64,000 nt of DNA from Desulfatibacillum aliphaticivorans DSM 15576 (GCF_000429905.1 NZ_AUCT01000010.1:62001-126000); one strand, 5' to 3'; numbered from the stretch's first letter, positions 32,229 through 40,447 are shown. Notes: generated by a model not told the origin, from the sequence alone. Translations and numbers: made by a program.

Positions 32229-32509
32229 GCCGCTTTTGCCTCCTTGCGGATATTCCTGATTTTCGTGAGGTGCGGGCATTCCCCCAGGCGGACGCTCATG
32301 GGTACGTCCAAGTGGCTTCGCAGGGCTTGCATCATGCGTTTGGCCGATGCTTTGCTTTCGTGGGTGCAATGGGGTTCGGTGCCGAATTGTTTTTTGAGTT
32401 CCTGCCTGATTTCGTAGCCGCCTTTTGTTTGCCAGTACCACCAGTCGCACAGCGGCACGGGTTCTTCGTCCATATCCTCGATGATTACGACGTGGCATTT
32501 TAAAGCCAT
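32225..32509 (-). CDS. Small early phage protein, unknown
   Basis: A 94-residue protein (ALKCHVVIIEDMDEEPVP, YWQTKGGYEIRQELKKQFG; three cysteines and several histidines). It overlaps gp16 and lies 3 bp from an HTH gene, so it is in the early operon. No family recognised. Confidence 0.6.
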   Translation of the reverse strand: MALKCHVVIIEDMDEEPVPLCDWWYWQTKGGYEIRQELKKQFGTEPHCTHESKASAKRMMQALRSHLDVPMSVRLGECPHLTKIRNIRKEAKAA

Positions 32510-32512
32510 GAT

Positions 32513-32719
32513 TTAAACCTCCATCCGATAAAGCCATTTTCCGCCGTCACGACGGCAATGGATAACGCGGCCATTTTCCCGCAGCTCGGCCACAATGGAA
32601 TTGACCGCGCACACATTGGCCTGGGCTATGATTGCCATGGTGGAGAATTCCAGGCCCGAGGAAAGCAGGGCGTCCACCTTTTGAAGCCGTTCGCTTTTTT
32701 GTATGTCTGCCGCGTTCAT
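32513..32719 (-). CDS. Small winged-HTH early protein
   Basis: A 68-residue protein starting after GGAGG. The pattern STMAIIAQANVCAVNSIVAELRENG resembles a winged helix DNA-binding domain (HTH, recognition helix, then RVIHCRRDGGKWLYR wing). It is located in the early operon downstream of Gam. Target unknown. Confidence 0.6.
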   Translation of the reverse strand: MNAADIQKSERLQKVDALLSSGLEFSTMAIIAQANVCAVNSIVAELRENGRVIHCRRDGGKWLYRMEV

Positions 32720-32768
32720 TGCCGCCTCCGTTGGTTGGTAATGGCGGGCCTGGCAGCCCGCCTTCGGT

Positions 32769-33290
32769 TTACGCCGCCCTGTCCGTCAATTTGGTTTCGT
32801 CTGGCTCTATCCAGAACGTGTCTTTCTCCACGATCCGGGCGTCCACCATGGCCAGGCGTTCCTCGGGCCAATCCCGGAGAACGTCCTTGTTCACGGTTTC
32901 CTTGACGCGGATGCCTTCCGAAAAGCCCAGGGATTTCAATTTTTCAAGAATCGACGCCAGGGTCTTTTTGGGCTGGGCCTTGACTTCCTTGGAACGGCGA
33001 AACCCGATGCTTCCAAAATCCAGATCCACCGAGCGCTTTTTAGCGAACAGGGAGTCCTTGTTCATTTCAGCATAGGCCAGGAGCCCGTTTTCAATGGCCT
33101 CCATTTTTGTTTGCCACGGGGCGGCTGCGACCTCCGCGTCCGCTTTGGCCTGGTCGATGCGATCATTCATGTTCGCGTTGACGGCCTCGATCTCGCGTTT
33201 GATGGCGGCGATTTCCCGCAGGGCTTCGTTTGCTTCTTTCAGATCGCGTACAGGGTACAAGCTGTTTTTGTTGGGTTTTTTCCTTGCCAT
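32769..33290 (-). CDS. gam: Host nuclease inhibitor Gam (Mu Gam-like)
   Basis: The 173-residue protein starts after GGAGG and reads as the Mu Gam family: EANEALREIAAIKREIEAVN, NDRIDQAKADAEVAAAPWQ, FGSIGFRRSKEVK. Gam is a Ku-like dimer that binds DNA ends and blocks exonucleases, protecting linear transposition intermediates. It belongs to the early operon downstream of A and B. Confidence 0.9.
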   Translation of the reverse strand: MARKKPNKNSLYPVRDLKEANEALREIAAIKREIEAVNANMNDRIDQAKADAEVAAAPWQTKMEAIENGLLAYAEMNKDSLFAKKRSVDLDFGSIGFRRSKEVKAQPKKTLASILEKLKSLGFSEGIRVKETVNKDVLRDWPEERLAMVDARIVEKDTFWIEPDETKLTDRAA

Positions 33291-33377
33291 TTAAACCTCC
33301 ATTTCGTTTGCGCGTAGCGCCATTTTGAAGTTCTTTGCGGAGCTTTCTTTCAAGAAAGCGACTCGCCGAAGGCTCTT

Positions 33378-33809
33378 TTAAGCCGCCGCATTCCCGCGTT
33401 TCAGAGGCACTATCCTGGCGACGTTGGCGAACACATTAATGCCGTCGCCGTTTTTAAGAGCCTCTTCCATGGCCTGGGCTTTGGCGTCGTAAAAGTCAGA
33501 GCAGGCCGCATACTGTTCAAATGTGATACCCAGGCGCCTTCCATATTTACGGTCGACAAAGCGGTCCGCCTTTTTATCCAGGCATTCATACAGGCTGATT
33601 ATCGCCCTGCGTTTGCGTCCGGCTGGCATGGGTTCCGGGAAGGTCCACACGCCCCCGCCTTGACTCGCAGGCCCTGTTATGCGCCATGTCATGGCGTCGG
33701 ATATAATGCTGTTGTTTTCCTCCTGGGCGCTCATAACCATGGATGCCGCAGCCACGCTCAGCGCCGCTACGATCCCGACCGCCGCTAATGTCAAAACTAT
33801 TTCAATCAT
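33378..33809 (-). CDS. Membrane-anchored phage protein, unknown
   Basis: The 143-residue protein has one N-terminal membrane helix (EIVLTLAAVGIVAALSVAAA) and a soluble part with RRAIISLYECLDKKADRFVD. It lies between Gam and an HTH gene, separated by repeats from its upstream gene. Family not recognised; an early role in membrane-associated host takeover or exclusion is possible. Confidence 0.6.
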   Translation of the reverse strand: MIEIVLTLAAVGIVAALSVAAASMVMSAQEENNSIISDAMTWRITGPASQGGGVWTFPEPMPAGRKRRAIISLYECLDKKADRFVDRKYGRRLGITFEQYAACSDFYDAKAQAMEEALKNGDGINVFANVARIVPLKRGNAAA

Positions 33810-33822
33810 CGTTTATCTCCCC

Positions 33823-33890
33823 ATTTAAAAAGTTTTTTGGAAAGGGGGTCCGGGGGAAAATCCTTTTGTTCACAAAAGGTTGTCCCCCGG
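33823..33890 (+). repeat. Palindromic intergenic repeat, copy b
   Basis: TTTAAAAAGTTTTTTGGAAA, G run, then CCTTTTGTTCACAAAAGG enclosed by GGGGG and CCCCC. It is the plus-strand orientation of copy a. Confidence 0.85.
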
Positions 33891-33896
33891 CGCTTT

Positions 33897-34199
33897 TTAT
33901 GCTTGCCCGCATTCCCGGCAGGCGCGCCAAAGACGCGCCCTGACAGGGCTTGACGGGGCGAATGGTTTTTTCCGTTCGGCAGCGCACCGGGACAAAGGGA
34001 TTTCTCCCAGGACCGGGCAGTCAACCGTTCCCGTGCCGTAAACCTCCGCCACCCGCTGCATGATTCCGTCCGCGTTTCCCCGGTATTTGCCTTTAAGCAC
34101 CTGGTTGACTGCGGAGGGCGAGTATCCGATTTGACGGGCTACGGCGCTTTGTCCGTGGGCTTCCACGGCCTCGTTGAGCAATGCCATGTGATCAGTCAT
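33897..34199 (-). CDS. XRE-type HTH early protein
   Basis: The 100-residue protein starts after AAGGAGG and overlaps the previous gene by eight bases. It has a phage HTH (SAVARQIGYSPSAVNQVLKG) and a C-terminal cysteine pair (CRECG). It is in the early operon after MuB and could regulate early genes or DNA replication. No cognate operator is visible. Confidence 0.75.
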   Translation of the reverse strand: MTDHMALLNEAVEAHGQSAVARQIGYSPSAVNQVLKGKYRGNADGIMQRVAEVYGTGTVDCPVLGEIPLSRCAAERKKPFAPSSPVRARLWRACRECGQA

Positions 34200-34527
34200 T
34201 ATCCGCCTCCTTGGGCCTGCATTCCTTGGCCGTCAAGGGCTGGTCGCATTTGTCGCAATAGACCGGATGATTCGGGCCGTTATCCCTGACCAGGCGGTAA
34301 TTCCTGGCGCTGCCCGGGCGGCCGCCCTTGTACTCCCCGACCTCCGCAACAAAGCCATGGATCAGCAATTGCCGCAGGTAGCGCTGGAGGTTGTTCAGCC
34401 CGGCTCCGGATGTGCGGCACAGATCCGGGATGGTAAAGCGGCGCAGGATGCGCATGCTTTGCCACGCCTTGGACCTGGCGTTTCCCTTGGTGCTTTTTCT
34501 ACGCTGCATCCCTTTGACTCCCGGCAT
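34192..34527 (-). CDS. Winged-HTH early protein with C-terminal zinc site
   Basis: ATG 34527 overlaps the MuB stop (TAATG). The 111-residue product has a helix-turn-helix (LRRFTIPDLCRTSGAGLNNL, then QRYLRQLLIHGFVAEVGEY) with a basic wing and a C-terminal CDKC, so a single zinc site. It probably binds DNA in the early phase. Family not recognised. Confidence 0.7.
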   Translation of the reverse strand: MPGVKGMQRRKSTKGNARSKAWQSMRILRRFTIPDLCRTSGAGLNNLQRYLRQLLIHGFVAEVGEYKGGRPGSARNYRLVRDNGPNHPVYCDKCDQPLTAKECRPKEADND

Positions 34528-35249
34528 TATTTCCCCCTCTTGGTAAAGTCGGGTTGATCGTAGAACAAAGGCCTGTCCCCCCAATGATCCATGGTCACAA
34601 GGCCCATGCCGTTGGTCTTGCCGAAGGTTTCCACCTTGCTTAGGGCCGTGGACATGCGGCCTATGTTGGCGCAGGCCTCCTTGTGGATGTAAGCCAGCAG
34701 GACGTCATCGATGCCCACCTCGCACATGGTGTCCGCCAAAACGCGGGCGTCCGCCAGGTCGATGCCTTTAAACTCGATCCATTGGGTGATGCGCCTTGCA
34801 AACCGGCCGTTTGTGCGGATTTTACGGGCCATAAGCTCCATGCCGATCAGGATCACCGGAGAGCCGGTCACGTCGTAAATGTCCCGCAAGGTGTCCACCA
34901 TTTGAGGCTGGCGAAACAGGTAATCCGCCTCATCCACGAATATGGGCCGGGGTTCCTCCATCAGGGCCTGGGTGACGGTGTTGGCCATGGGGGCGATGCG
35001 GTAGAGCGGCTCGTATCCAAGCTCCACCATCAAGGCGCCCATCATGGTTGTGACTGTCCAGGAACTCATGGCCCGGACGAAAATCCCGTTCATGGCGTTG
35101 GTGGCGTAGGCCACGGTGGTGGACTTGCCCTCCCCGGGAATGCCGAAAAGCAGCCCCATGCCCTCAACGCCGAAAGGGCGGTCCCGCAGCTCGTGAACCG
35201 CCGCCAAAAACCGCCGCACATTCTTGGTCATTGCCATTTTGTGTTGCAT
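34527..35249 (-). CDS. MuB-like transposition target ATPase
   Basis: The 240-residue AAA+ protein starts after AGGAGG. Walker A GIPGEGKST, Walker B IFVDEADYLF, then sensor motifs (GSPVILIGMELM; RRITQWIEFKG). It binds target DNA with ATP, directs the transposase to targets and stimulates strand transfer. It is shorter than Mu B (312) and lacks its N-terminal HTH part, as in other B3-type phages. It lies downstream of MuA. Confidence 0.9.
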   Translation of the reverse strand: MQHKMAMTKNVRRFLAAVHELRDRPFGVEGMGLLFGIPGEGKSTTVAYATNAMNGIFVRAMSSWTVTTMMGALMVELGYEPLYRIAPMANTVTQALMEEPRPIFVDEADYLFRQPQMVDTLRDIYDVTGSPVILIGMELMARKIRTNGRFARRITQWIEFKGIDLADARVLADTMCEVGIDDVLLAYIHKEACANIGRMSTALSKVETFGKTNGMGLVTMDHWGDRPLFYDQPDFTKRGK

Positions 35250-35337
35250 CTGATACCTCCTGTTTAGTGTTTAGTTTTTCCGGGGGAGCGCGTCCGCATA
35301 ACGCCTTCCCCGGACCCTCTTTAGCCTCATGCCCCCT

Positions 35338-35402
35338 ATTTAAAGTTTTTTGGAAAGGGGGTTTGGGGGAAAATCCTTTTGTTCACAAAAGGTTTGCCCC
35401 CA
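35338..35402 (+). repeat. Palindromic intergenic repeat, copy c
   Basis: TTTAAAGTTTTTTGGAAAGG, G run, CCTTTTGTTCACAAAAGG and CCCCC, lying between MuA and MuB. It may act as a hairpin in the early transcript. Confidence 0.85.
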
Positions 35403-35408
35403 AGGTCT

Positions 35409-37736
35409 TTACATGGCCGCCCGTTTGTTCCGTTCGGCGAACGGCGCCCAGCCCGCCTTATGCAGGCCGCGCTTTTTGCCGGTTTCCATGCAGTGTTCAA
35501 AATCATCCACCCATTGCTGCTCCTGGGCCGTGAGTTCGGCGCCGGCCCGGATTTCGTCCGTAAGCCACTCGTAAGCCTCGAAATCATCAGAAGGATAGCG
35601 GCGCTGGGCCTGCTTGCGTTCGGCCAGTTCGATCACCTTGGCGGCGGCTTGATCCTGGGCGGGCGTCAATTCCGGGACTATCGGCGCCACGTCGATCACG
35701 CCCCGGCGTTCGGCTTCGATTTCCGCAAGCTGGTTTTCCTTGAGCTTGGCGCGGCGGGCGGCGCGCTGATCAATGCATTGTTCCTCAACGGATTTCGGGA
35801 ACCACCGCTTTTCATTGGCCCTAAACCGGGCGATGCAGATCAGGCTTTCGTCCTGATCGCGCACCCACACGCGGTCGGGATCGTGCCAGTCGTAATGCAC
35901 AAACACCTTTTGGCCGTGGAAGTGCTCCAACTCCGGGTCGTAGTATGGGTTGCCGAAAACCGTCACCTGGGCGCGCCTGGTCGTAACCATGATGCAGGGC
36001 CGGAAAAGGTCGGTCAGTTCGTGTTCTTCCAGAATTACGGGCCGCCATCCTTCGGCAAGATAAGAGCCCCACATTTCCATGGGCGTCATGTGGCGGCGGC
36101 GGCCTGTTTTCGGGTCCGTAACCTTGGGAAGGTGGGTGTGGGGCCGATTGTTGTATCTGTCCACGGTGTCCCGGCACAGGTCCAAAAACTGCTTCCAGGT
36201 GGGCAGCAAATCGCTCCGTCCCATGGTGCGGACGTCCTTTTCCACCTGCAAATACACCTTGCGGGCCACGGTTTTATCCATGTCCTTGTGGGTGCATGTG
36301 GGCAGCTTTTTGGCGGCCCGTATCCACAAGGGCTTGTTCAATTGCTCCACGATTCCACGGGCCTGGGCGTTGCCAGGGATGCCCACCTTTTGGGTGGTCC
36401 CGATGCGGGCCAGGAGTCCGGTCACATCATCCGAAATCACCTTGGCCATGTTGCCCGCGCCGCGATCGCTGTAAAATATGGCCGGGACGCCGCCAATCAG
36501 CTTTTTCTCATTTACTGTCACGCCGTGACGCAGGGCGTCCGCCACTGTTTTGGCGGATTCGGCCAGGCCAACGCTCCACCCCACGCACACCCGCGTTGCA
36601 ACATCAATGACGGCGCAGCACTCGGGATGGAAGGCCCCGCCATGTGCGGGATGGGCCACCCTGGCCTTGAAGGAATGGCCGTCGCACACGTAAATGGATG
36701 TCGGCATAAGATCGGAATCGTCGCGGATGATGTGGCCGCGAATGGACCGAAGCTGCTGGGGGCTCATGCGGCCCTTGTTCCGGTCCTTGACCGAAATCTT
36801 TTTCAAAAAGCGGTAGGCTTGATCCCGGGTGGGAATAGGAAAACCCGGGGGCGCTTCGTCCTGCATTTCCTCCAAAGCGGCCGGAACGGAGGGCTTTGCA
36901 GCTTTGCGGTAGCACTCCATGAACAACCCCGCCCAGGCTGGCAGATCCTTTGGGTCCGCCTTCTTGGGGGCCAGAGCCGTAAGCCCGGACTTGACGTCCT
37001 TTTTCCAACGGAAAAGGGTTGTCCGGGAGAGGGTCCGCTTGCCGTCCTTGCCTTTACGGGCGTTGGCAACGGAAATGAGCCCTTGAAGATGTTCCGGCAA
37101 AACGCCGCACTCCGCTTCTTCTATGAGGGATTGGGCCGCCTGATTGGCGCCCATGGTTTCCGCCCGATTGTTCCACTCCTGGATGATTGCCAGCCGGGCT
37201 TCCATGGTTTTCCGTTGCCAGCCCTTCAAATCCTCCGGCTTTTGCTTTACCTGCTTGGCCGGAGCCTGGGCCTTGGGCCTGGGCGCAAGGGCGTGCATCC
37301 AATCCTGTTCCGGCAAGCCTGTCACCTTGTTAAGCCACCGGTAAATATTGGATTCGCTGTGTCCGGCCTGTTTGCCGACCACCTCAATGGCGCTGGCCTG
37401 GGTAGCCCCAAGATTCATGTGGCCGTAAACCGCCTGGACGGCAAGCAGGCGTCTGGCCGCCGTCGCCTGGATTTCCAGAGCTTCCGGCGACGTCCCGGAG
37501 CAAACCGGCGCGGGCAGGTTTTCATCAGCCTTTACTTGGCCTTCAAAAAGCTGGATTTGGGCCTGGATGGGCTTGGGAAGCAGGGAATACAAATAACATT
37601 TTTTCCTTGTGCCGTTATCCACCCGGACAACATAACTCCAGCTTTCATTTGTCGCCCGCTTGCGGATCGCCCTGTCTCCAACTCCAGTGATTTTTGATAA
37701 TTCCAGGGCGGTATAATATGGTTGAACCTGGATCAT
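35409..37736 (-). CDS. MuA-like DDE transposase
   Basis: The 775-residue protein has the N-terminal end-binding HTH region (YTALELSKITGVGDRAIRKR), a long DNA-binding part and the RNase H catalytic core: first aspartate in YVCDGHSFK, second in AIFYSDRGAGN, glutamate in ARGIVEQLNKPLW. C-terminal domain interacts with MuB. It cuts and joins phage ends during replicative transposition; predicted binding sites are the TTTGGGAC sites in both ends. Start ATG 37736 has GGGG upstream. It is the central early gene; length exceeds Mu A (663) by about 110 residues, mostly C-terminal. Confidence 0.95.
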   Translation of the reverse strand: MIQVQPYYTALELSKITGVGDRAIRKRATNESWSYVVRVDNGTRKKCYLYSLLPKPIQAQIQLFEGQVKADENLPAPVCSGTSPEALEIQATAARRLLAVQAVYGHMNLGATQASAIEVVGKQAGHSESNIYRWLNKVTGLPEQDWMHALAPRPKAQAPAKQVKQKPEDLKGWQRKTMEARLAIIQEWNNRAETMGANQAAQSLIEEAECGVLPEHLQGLISVANARKGKDGKRTLSRTTLFRWKKDVKSGLTALAPKKADPKDLPAWAGLFMECYRKAAKPSVPAALEEMQDEAPPGFPIPTRDQAYRFLKKISVKDRNKGRMSPQQLRSIRGHIIRDDSDLMPTSIYVCDGHSFKARVAHPAHGGAFHPECCAVIDVATRVCVGWSVGLAESAKTVADALRHGVTVNEKKLIGGVPAIFYSDRGAGNMAKVISDDVTGLLARIGTTQKVGIPGNAQARGIVEQLNKPLWIRAAKKLPTCTHKDMDKTVARKVYLQVEKDVRTMGRSDLLPTWKQFLDLCRDTVDRYNNRPHTHLPKVTDPKTGRRRHMTPMEMWGSYLAEGWRPVILEEHELTDLFRPCIMVTTRRAQVTVFGNPYYDPELEHFHGQKVFVHYDWHDPDRVWVRDQDESLICIARFRANEKRWFPKSVEEQCIDQRAARRAKLKENQLAEIEAERRGVIDVAPIVPELTPAQDQAAAKVIELAERKQAQRRYPSDDFEAYEWLTDEIRAGAELTAQEQQWVDDFEHCMETGKKRGLHKAGWAPFAERNKRAAM

Positions 37737-37745
37737 GGTTACCCC

Positions 37746-38417
37746 CTAATTCGCTGCTACAACCGTTTTCAGGGCGTCCAGGTGGCGTGTGATGGCTTCC
37801 TTGGACGTTTCCTTAAAGCCGCCCTCCTTGGCCTTCTCGATCTCGATTAGAAAAGCGTCAAAGGCCCCTTTAAACTCGGGCGAATACAATTCATCCTTGT
37901 TTAGCCCTTCCCTGATTTTTTTCACGGTCTGCTGGACCGTTTCACCCTTGATTTTCTTGACCGTGTCCGACACATGGCGGGCCGTGATCTTCCCCTCGGG
38001 CGCCGTCTTCAACGCTTCAAACCAGGCCCCGGGCCTATCCTCCACGGGCAGCTTGCTTAAGGGGCGAACCTGGGCTTCGTTGGCCGGGACAGGATGTTGC
38101 CAATTGGCAACATTTTGCCGCCCATCGTCGAAGTCAACAGGGTCGATGCCCTCGTTGGAAATCAACCGGACCGTGTCGGCGGCGTCTATTAAGCGCAATG
38201 CGTAGGATCTTGATATCTCAAAGAAATCCCGAATATAGGCTTCCCAGGTTGGATGGGTGGAGCGGTAAAGCCTGGACTCCAACATCTCCTTGAGAGCCAG
38301 GCCAACAGCGATAAATCCGGCCATATTCCGTTTGATGATGCCTTCCAAGGCATCCCGCCTGTCCTGCTCAAATTCAGTCAATTCCTCGGGTTCAAACACT
38401 TCAACTTGATTTTTCAT
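37746..38417 (-). CDS. Early phage protein, KfrA/DUF3102-like appearance
   Basis: The 223-residue protein (RNMAGFIAVGLALKEMLESR, WEAYIRDFFEISRSYALRLI, then RPLSKLPVEDRPGAWFEAL) resembles the DUF3102-like replication/partition-associated proteins of plasmids and phages, with a ParB-like middle part. It lies 9 bp before MuA and could help early DNA transactions. Family assignment is weak. Confidence 0.55.
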   Translation of the reverse strand: MKNQVEVFEPEELTEFEQDRRDALEGIIKRNMAGFIAVGLALKEMLESRLYRSTHPTWEAYIRDFFEISRSYALRLIDAADTVRLISNEGIDPVDFDDGRQNVANWQHPVPANEAQVRPLSKLPVEDRPGAWFEALKTAPEGKITARHVSDTVKKIKGETVQQTVKKIREGLNKDELYSPEFKGAFDAFLIEIEKAKEGGFKETSKEAITRHLDALKTVVAAN

Positions 38418-38464
38418 GGGTCACCCTCTATGTAAGAAGCCATTCCTTTTGGAGGTCAAAACCT

Positions 38465-38932
38465 ATGGACATTACCGGTTACGCTGAACAGACACGGGAG
38501 CTTTCCGAGACAATCCTCCATCATCTTGACCAGGAGGACACGGACGCTTTGTTTGCTGATCTGAAAGGGCGGTCTTTTTTGGATTGGGTTGATCAAATAG
38601 ATTTCGACCGCGAAGAGATTTACGGCTTAATTCTCGCTCTTCTAAAGCACGGCGAACCACGTCTCCTGGGCAGTAACCCGAAGCAACGGCGCTTCCTGCT
38701 TTTGAAGGCCTACCACCTTTGTATACAGGCCCACACCCTGCTTGAAATTCATGATCATATCCGGTGGCTTGAGATCGGGGAGCAGCATCACGGCCTGTTT
38801 GAAGTGATCTGTAAGGCCTCCGATGCTTATGACCTGCTCTTGCGTACACAAATCCATCAATGGCCGTTAGGGCCTGAATCGCCGTTTGCAAACAACGGGA
38901 AACCATCCCAGCCAGACGAACCCGATAAGTAG
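38465..38932 (+). CDS. Plus-strand protein inside the early region, unknown
   Basis: A 155-residue frame on the strand opposite to its early neighbours, with GGAGG 8 bases before ATG. The C-terminus is rich in histidines and leucines (LEIHDHIRWLEIGEQHHG). It is not an HTH protein. It lies between two minus-strand early genes with 15-47 bp gaps, so the early transcript would run antisense to it. Expression in the lysogen is possible; no family recognised. Confidence 0.55.
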   Translation: MDITGYAEQTRELSETILHHLDQEDTDALFADLKGRSFLDWVDQIDFDREEIYGLILALLKHGEPRLLGSNPKQRRFLLLKAYHLCIQAHTLLEIHDHIRWLEIGEQHHGLFEVICKASDAYDLLLRTQIHQWPLGPESPFANNGKPSQPDEPDK

Positions 38933-38947
38933 CTTGCATATCCTTCA

Positions 38948-39451
38948 TCATTCACCCCCTGCGGTCTTTATCAGCACGGACATGGTCCGTTTTTGGCTGC
39001 TCAGCCGTTTGATTTCTTCCTCGATCTTTTGCATCTGGGCGCGGAGGGCGTCCTGGCCCGGCATGGCAAAACAGCCCGATGCCTCCGCCAGCAGCTCCAA
39101 CGGTTCCGTGTTGTCCGTCACCCGGCAGAACGCTGGCAGGTATTCAGCCGGAAACCGGTGGCCTTCCTTGGATTCCGCCGTCCATGTGTCCAGCATATAT
39201 CTGGATATTTCCACGTCGCCCAATAAATGGGACATCTCCCCGGCCACCTGGACCCTGGAAAGGGGGCATTGCTTCAAGGCGTGCTTGATGCTTATTCTTA
39301 ATTTCTCCCGGACGTTCGCCGTCCCTTCCGTGGACGGCGCGGACTTTAAAGCCCGGACCTTTGCCGCCACCGCCTCCACCTGCCGGTAGTCGAAATCCAG
39401 GGCCATTTGTTGAGGCCCCTTGGCGTCTGTTTTTTTCCGAACTTTAGGCAT
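38948..39451 (-). CDS. Early phage protein, HTH-like, unknown
   Basis: The 167-residue protein (KLRISIKHALKQCPLSRVQV, SHLLGDVEISRYMLDTWTAE, then AEYLPAFCRVTDN) has an HTH-like middle region, seen also in other transposable phages between Ner and A. The C-terminus is coiled coil (RAQMQKIEEEIKRLSS). Start ATG 39451 follows GAGGG. It probably affects early replication or transposition. Confidence 0.6.
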   Translation of the reverse strand: MPKVRKKTDAKGPQQMALDFDYRQVEAVAAKVRALKSAPSTEGTANVREKLRISIKHALKQCPLSRVQVAGEMSHLLGDVEISRYMLDTWTAESKEGHRFPAEYLPAFCRVTDNTEPLELLAEASGCFAMPGQDALRAQMQKIEEEIKRLSSQKRTMSVLIKTAGGE

Positions 39452-39490
39452 TGCTTAAACCCTCACAAGTTTGATAAGGTTCACAATACG

Positions 39491-39778
39491 TTAGCGTTGC
39501 TCTTTGACTGCGACCGCACGCAGGCCGCTTAACGGCCTGTTGTCCGCGTCGTAACGGCTGGGCCAGATGTCCCAGGGCTCCACGCCTAAAATATCGGCGA
39601 TGATGCGCTCCATGCGCGGCAAGGGCCTCCGAAACACATCGTATGCGGACGTTTCGGCGTACCCGTTATCCGGGCCAAGCAGATGCAGATTCGTGCCCCG
39701 CATTTCCAGGGCCGCTTTGATTTGCGCTTTGTGCCAATCCCGGGGCTCTTTGCGTTTCGTTTGCGCCATATGATTCAT
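39491..39778 (-). CDS. ner: Ner-like regulatory protein
   Basis: Two ATGs (39778 and 39769) are possible; the 95- or 92-residue product reads DWHKAQIKAALEMRGTNLHL, then YDVFRRPLPRMERIIADIL and EPWDIWPSRYD, the Ner/Nlp winged-HTH family. Ner represses the early promoter and controls the lytic-lysogenic choice in Mu. It is the first gene of the early operon. Longer upstream reading frames run into the plus-strand gene. Confidence 0.85.
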   Translation of the reverse strand: MNHMAQTKRKEPRDWHKAQIKAALEMRGTNLHLLGPDNGYAETSAYDVFRRPLPRMERIIADILGVEPWDIWPSRYDADNRPLSGLRAVAVKEQR

Positions 39779-39799
39779 CTCTTGTTTTAAGGAGTTGGT

Positions 39800-40195
39800 A
39801 TGCCAGAAGATTCCGGTATTACAGCCGTACAACTTGGGAACCTGTGGATGTCCTTTGTCACTAACAAGCTCGAAGGCGTCTTGGGCCTGAACCGCCAGGA
39901 CGTCAAGGACGCCTTGCTCAACCTGGATGACTCGGGTGAACTCCAGAGCATTCGCGATAAACATCGGCAAGAGACCGATCTCTTAATTGACCGGATCTTT
40001 GATTGTAGTCATGAGCAACTTCTTGCATTAGGCAAAGAAGCTGATCCCATGACATTAGCTCTTGTTCTGGATCGGGTGTATGCTGGGGTTGAAACGATTG
40101 GAGCCCTTGCAAAGCAGCAAACTCCTCTTCCAAAGCCTCCGCAAGGGTTTGACGATTTTTTTCGAATCTTGATGAAGCAAAAGTTTCACTCATGA
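39800..40195 (+). CDS. Plus-strand protein next to Ner, unknown
   Basis: The 131-residue frame starts 6 bases after AAGGAG and ends 23 bp before a T-rich terminator, so it is a real gene on the plus strand. It reads DVKDALLNLDDSGELQSIRD, HEQLLALGKEADPMTLALVL; no motif known. It begins only 21 bp from the Ner start on the opposite strand and is wholly covered by the leader of the early transcript, so expression of the two is likely to be mutually exclusive. A lysogenic role is inferred. Confidence 0.6.
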   Translation: MPEDSGITAVQLGNLWMSFVTNKLEGVLGLNRQDVKDALLNLDDSGELQSIRDKHRQETDLLIDRIFDCSHEQLLALGKEADPMTLALVLDRVYAGVETIGALAKQQTPLPKPPQGFDDFFRILMKQKFHS

Positions 40196-40218
40196 TCCAG
40201 CTCCTTTTCGGCTAAGGT

Positions 40219-40245
40219 CCCCGGCCCTGCCAGGCCGGTTTTTTT
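40219..40245 (+). terminator. Terminator after the plus-strand gene
   Basis: CCGGCC (40221-40226) pairs with GGCCGG (40233-40238), followed by TTTTTTT (40239-40245). Works for plus-strand transcription only. Confidence 0.85.
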
Positions 40246-40280
40246 AGACTGTCTACTTCCTAATGTTTGGACTGACAATG

Positions 40281-40310
40281 GTTATAAGCCAATATCTCTT
40301 GGTATGTCAA
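40281..40310 (-). promoter_or_regulatory. Early promoter of the lytic operon
   Basis: On the minus strand TTGACA (40310-40305), an 18-bp spacer and TATAAC (40286-40281). Near-consensus sigma-70 promoter directed at ner, A and B. It lies between the repressor gene and the plus-strand gene, near repeats TTCCRGCG, as expected for repressor-controlled Pe. Confidence 0.75.
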
Positions 40311-40323
40311 TAAGAAATCTTGG

Positions 40324-40435
40324 TTCCAGCGTAAGATAGGTTTGTTTTCTGACAAAGAGTTCTTAACTATATGGAAAAGCAAGATAATCAAATGGGTTCC
40401 GGCGACCAAGTAATATTCCGGCGTTAGTTCCGGCG
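40324..40435. promoter_or_regulatory. TTCCRGCG repeats and candidate repressor promoter
   Basis: Direct repeats: TTCCAGCG at 40324-40331, TTCCGGCG at 40397-40404, 40416-40423 and 40428-40435. A plus-strand promoter is possible at TTCTTA (40360-40365), 17 bp, GATAAT (40383-40388). Repeats between the two opposing promoters are good operator candidates for the CI-like protein or Ner. Confidence 0.55.
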
Positions 40436-40447
40436 TGGAGGCATGAT

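Noticed and set aside
35379..37697. Plus-strand open frame of about 770 codons opposite MuA
   Set aside because: Shadow of the transposase gene; no start signal and biased composition.
39918..40193. Minus-strand frame opposite the plus-strand gene next to Ner
   Set aside because: No ribosome site; the plus-strand frame has AAGGAG and a terminator at the right place.
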